Shown: positions 32,775-36,292 of the stretch, piece by piece
How the letters are laid out: the number at the start of each line of letters is the position of its first letter
How positions within the stretch are numbered: position 1 is the first letter of the stretch
NCBI GenBank assembly: GCA_037176905.1
Contig: JBBBWG010031242.1
Span: 9,753-46,044, forward strand
DNA length: 36,292 nt
Origin: Azolla pinnata
Taxonomy: Eukaryota > Streptophyta > Polypodiopsida > Salviniales > Salviniaceae
Direction: 5' to 3'
Notes under the pieces: generated by a model
Told to the model about the DNA's origin: nothing
What the model saw: the letters and a program-made list of their open reading frames with translations, nothing else
The model's database searches: none
Made by a program: the position numbers and the translations under genes

Positions 32775-33205
32775 TCGGTGAGTCTTTACGAACTCTTTGT
32801 TAAAAGCCTACAGCGACATTGCTTCCCGGTATTATGCATACAAAAAACAGGAACACTGCTTCGACTACTTTGGCGATAGAATAATAATCCTTCGGACCGG
32901 CATTTAAGCAATACACAAGCCGAGATTGTTGCTTCGATTGCCCGCGTTACAATGCAGCGAGCCTTTGCAACTGGCGTTTCAGGGGGTGGAAACGAGGACA
33001 TCGCTTTCGATTGCTTTGCCGATAGAAGGTTGCGAGGCTTTTACGGCTTGTATTACGCGTGTAAATGAGAACACCGCTTCTGTCGTCTGCGATATAATGC
33101 GGCGAGTCTTTGTGGCTTGTATTACGCGTGGAAATGAGAAGACCGCTTTGATTGTTTGCGATATAATCTTAGCGAGTCCTACAACTGGCATTAAGTCCTA
33201 TTTAA
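32775..33205. repeat. Degenerate ~70-bp minisatellite, about five copies
   Basis: Units end in CGATATAAT or variants. The best are 33028-33098 (71 bp) and 33099-33167 (69 bp), sharing GGCTTGTATTACGCGTG, AAATGAGAA and CCGCTT. More diverged copies precede them at 32954-33027, about 32885-32953 and about 32775-32884, and a partial copy follows at 33168-33205. Divergence rises leftward. Open frames across the array on both strands arise from the repeat. Confidence 0.7.
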
Positions 33206-34682
33206 ACCTCTTAGTCTAAAAAATACGTAACCCGAACTCCCTCATATTGTTTTCTATAATACAAGCATGTTCTCCTAATCTAAGAACATGATTGTAATGA
33301 TCTTCTCCTTATCAAAATCTTGTTACTTTTAATTGCCTGTTAAACTATCAATCTTCTAGTTCAAAAACTCAGTGGCTCCACCTTACTTGGAGTCATACAA
33401 CCCATAACTACATGACAATGCCAATAGACATGTGAATCGATTTCCGTATTGGACGTTACAAAAGCCATGTCAAGATTTAAACACCTGGCCTCTTATACTA
33501 CAATAAAGTGTTTTAATTAGCTAATAGCCACACCCTTCTATATTCGCATACCTGATATGCTCGCAATAAATCTTTTGATGTGTTTGTAATTTTGTTACAT
33601 GAAAATGTTAAAAGAATGGGAGATTCATTGTCCAAACATCTCAAAAAATAACAAAACCATTGTCTGAACATATCAAAGTGTAAATCTTCAATGTTTGAAC
33701 CTGTCATGTAATGCCGCTTGACGCATTTTTTTCACTTTCTTGAGCCAAGAGTTTAGCAATGTTGGTCTGTATTTATTTTGATAATTCTCGAATGCATTCC
33801 TTAAACTAGCATAGTGATCTCTATCAACTTCTATTGGTCCACATATCAATCGATCGTCTATCGTCAGAAGGTTATTGCTGAGTTGCTCAAAGCCGGAAAA
33901 ACTCGACTTGATTACGAGCTGAGACATATGCATCCTCCTCATCATGACCACGATTAACATCCTCGATATCACCCTGAACTTCAAGTGTCCTTGTGTTTAA
34001 TCGGTCATCAACATCCTCCAAAACAACTTGGGCATATCCTTATCATCAACATGTTCATGTTCGCAGGGGAGAAGATACCGGGTAAAAAAACCTTGTCTGC
34101 AAGAGTAGCCATTGCCTTGTTTGCAGAAGTACTCTAATTGGGTCGAGCAACAACAGAATGCAACAGCGACAGTTGCAGCATGCCAGCAGCGACAGCGCGC
34201 AGCCTGATTTCACGGGAGCACGATCGTGGCCTTGGGCGCGGAATCGAGAAGCGGTTCAAAGCCGTGTCCGAATTGGAGCACCTGCAGGACCTCTTTACAT
34301 ATTAAAATCGATCGTTCCAAGCAAATCGATTGTTCCAAGCGACTCATCTGCTTCCCTTTTCCAAGACTCACGATGACGGGATCGTGCAACCATTACTTTG
34401 CCACAACCGAAGAGAAAGACGGATCGCCCTATTGTCCTAGGAAAAAACAAGAGGAAAACCTCATGGAAACCTCTAAAACGAAGAGGGAGGAAGAAACCCA
34501 CGTGATCTGATCTGATCAGAAATTTCGAGAAACTGGCAAGGTCCACGGCTCTTCATGCTTCGCGGGTTCTGGGCCTTTCCGATCATCGTCGGAAATCGAG
34601 CAGGCAAACGGCTTGTATCAAGAGAAGATGCTAGAATCTATGCCGAAGTGCGTTCCGATGCTCGGTGTGCCACGGTTTTCAG
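33206..34682. other. Intergenic DNA upstream of the aldo-keto reductase
   Basis: No conserved first exon of an aldo-keto reductase (the GLGCMGMS or DTSDxYG regions) is seen here. A minus-strand frame at 33688-33984 encodes FEQLSNNLLTIDDRLICGPI and NKYRPTLLNSWLKKVKKMRQ, which look protein-like. An adjacent acidic frame, shifted against it, continues the sense upstream. Together they may be a decayed, frameshifted gene or transposon fragment, family unknown. A 17-bp direct repeat (ATCGATCGTTCCAAGCA and variant) lies at about 34308-34341. Confidence 0.35.
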
Positions 34683-34989
34683 GCTTTGAAAGGGAGAAGG
34701 CGCGGGGTTCAGCTAGCCACCAAGTTTGGTATCGTCTTCGAGGAGGATGAGAAGATGTCGGCCCGGGGAGACGCTGCTTATGTTCGCTCCTCTTGCGAGG
34801 CTAGCCTCCGGAGGCTCGATGTGGATTACATCGATCTCTACTATCAGCATCGGATCGACACCACTGTGCCGATCGAGGTCACGGTACGACAGAATCGGCG
34901 AGAGAATTTTAACGACTTCGATCGATTCACAGCTACAAATAGATTATACACATATATGTGCATATTTTTTGCTAATACACATCTGTGGA

Positions 34990-35025
<36 letters not shown>

Positions 35026-35983
35026 TTGCATTTACATGGCATCCATGCTCTCAGATACATGCATCCTATTGGTTTGATCTTCGTGGGTTCATAGTTTTTT
35101 TAACCTATTTTTATGCATCCAAACTCTTGATAGGTTGGGGAAATGAAGAAGCTGGTGGAGGAAGGCAAGGTCAAGTATCTGGGGCTCTCCGAGGCTTCTG
35201 CATCGACCGTGCGAAGAGCACATGCGGTGCATCCCATTACCGCGATCCAGCTCGAATGGTCTCTGTGGTCTCGTGATGTGGAAGAGGACATCATACCCGC
35301 TTGCCGGTAAGGTTTGCAGGGCCCGTCGAGAGCATAAAATCGATCAAACTCATCGTTTGTTCATAATGGAACCGTTCCTCGCTGACGACGACGGAGAAGA
35401 TGTTGTTTTCGATATGAATTGCCAGAGAACTGGGGATCGGCATCGTAGCATACAGCCCATTAGGCCGAGGCTTCTTCTCCGCTGGAGCCAAGCTTCTGGA
35501 GGGTCTCGATGATGGGGATTTTCGAAAGGTATGACGCGAGTTTGAGATACATCTGTTCCTACGGTGTTCCACATGAATCATTGCAAATAGGATTGATTTC
35601 CAAGCGGTGCACCGAATCATTCGCTTCGCTTCGATGCATAGCTTGGGCATCCGAGGTTGGCGCGCGAAAACCTGGACAAGAACCAGAAGCTGTTCTTGGG
35701 ATTGCATGGGATCGCATCGAGGAAGGGATGCACCACAGGTCAGCTTGCACTGGCATGGGTCCACCACCAAGGAGATGATGTTGTTCCCATCCCGGGGACC
35801 ACCAAGATCGAGAACTTTGATGAGAATGTGAGGTCTCTCGAGGTGTTGCTAAGCAACGAGGACATCGCCGAGATCGAAGCTCTTTTCGATGTGGATAGCG
35901 TTGTTGGAGACCGATATGCCGATATGAGGAACACTTTCGCATACGCTGAGACGCCTCCCCTTTCTTCTTGGCGAGCCGCGTAG
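34683..35983 (+). pseudogene. Aldo-keto reductase lacking its first exon
   Basis: NAD(P)H-dependent aldo-keto reductase of the plant auxin-induced PCNT115/perakine reductase-like group. Exons seen: 34683-34883, 35134-35306, 35426-35528 and 35642-35983, all GT-AG and in phase, about 272 aa to the TAG. Motifs in order: LATKFG with the catalytic Lys, [12 protein letters not shown] with the catalytic His, [84 protein letters not shown] and VVGDRYA. Family members have about 340 aa; the missing 70 or so residues are the normal first exon with the catalytic Asp and Tyr. A proper TTTTCAG acceptor precedes the first exon seen, but no partner exon was found back to the U2 gene. Either the gene is 5'-truncated or its first exon lies farther away. 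The surviving exons have no stop or frameshift, so any loss is recent or the gene is still used. Confidence 0.8.
34994..35022. repeat. (TG)n microsatellite in an aldo-keto reductase intron
   Basis: A run of about 14 TG units in the intron between the first two surviving exons. Confidence 0.9.
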
Positions 35984-36292
35984 CGCGGAGCTCTCGAATC
36001 CCTCCTCAAGGCATGTCTTTTGTTCACCGTGTTTCTGCAAATAATCGCTACCTCTGTCGATGCACAAACACGTGAAAACTTCGTCGATTCTTTCAGTCGG
36101 AAATAAGAGGGGATCTCGCAATATGCGACTCCTATTTCACGATCATTGGATTCTTCGACGTCTGATGATGAAAAGAGAAGTTGTTGTTGCGGCAATCGCC
36201 TGTAAACGCTCCACGTTGTTTTGGTCATCACCTCCGACAGGTGTATGCGAAATTCGTTAAACAAAATTCTTGTTTGTATCGATCCCCCAAAG
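35984..36292. other. 3' flank of the aldo-keto reductase
   Basis: Sequence after the TAG at 35981-35983, probably 3'-UTR and flank. The open frames on both strands (for example 35740-36264 minus) overlap the reductase or have no family resemblance. Confidence 0.45.

Noticed and set aside
32775..33205. A CRISPR-like array
   Set aside because: The units are contiguous and divergent with no unique spacers, and the DNA is plant nuclear. It is a minisatellite.
32926..33219. 97-codon + strand open frame with internal peptide repeats
   Set aside because: The repeats come from the ~70-bp minisatellite, which is open on both strands. No family resemblance.
35740..36264. 174-codon minus-strand frame
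   Set aside because: It is largely antisense to the last exon of the aldo-keto reductase, whose + strand reading has clear family motifs.

Overview
The window looks like nuclear DNA of a land plant that still makes swimming sperm: a seed-free plant (fern, lycophyte or bryophyte), or less likely a cycad or Ginkgo, whose introns are usually much longer. The signs are spliceosomal introns in most genes, (TTTAGGG)n plant-type telomeric repeats, a PLS-class PPR gene, a chloroplast COR413 gene, a plant-type U2 snRNA, and an intact 15-exon gene for the flagellar protein CFAP58. Seed plants without flagella lack CFAP58. The species cannot be fixed from the sequence alone.

Layout, left to right. 1-6750 (+): the scaffold A subunit of protein phosphatase 2A, 12 coding exons giving exactly 587 aa, with at least one 5'-UTR intron. 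7839-17426 (-): CFAP58, 15 exons, 885 aa, convergent with PP2A-A. 17427-19330: a divergent intergenic region holding a tandemly duplicated LTR-like repeat with a near-perfect 16-pentamer heat-shock-element array, a second diverged duplication, and interstitial telomeric repeats. 19571-22289 (+): a COR413IM-type chloroplast membrane protein, 6 exons, one with a GC-AG intron. 23510-25156 (+): an intronless E-type PLS PPR protein. 25157-26818: mostly non-coding, with one unexplained coding-looking exon on the minus strand. 26819-28806 (-): a three-exon, 112-aa secreted stand-alone I9 protein (subtilisin propeptide-like inhibitor). 29711-31314 (-): TAF9, two exons, 215 aa. 31848-32109 (+): a U2 snRNA gene with USE and TATA elements. 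32775-33205: a degenerate ~70-bp minisatellite. 34683-35983 (+): an aldo-keto reductase whose last four exons are intact but whose first exon, with two of the four catalytic residues, is not in the window.

The genes do not form one pathway. They are a run of independent loci: phosphatase scaffold, sperm flagellum, plastid cold response, organelle RNA editing, protease inhibition, transcription initiation, splicing and redox. Exon models were built by hand from GT-AG (once GC-AG) junctions that keep frame and restore family-conserved protein. In every complete model the codon count closes exactly on a stop codon.
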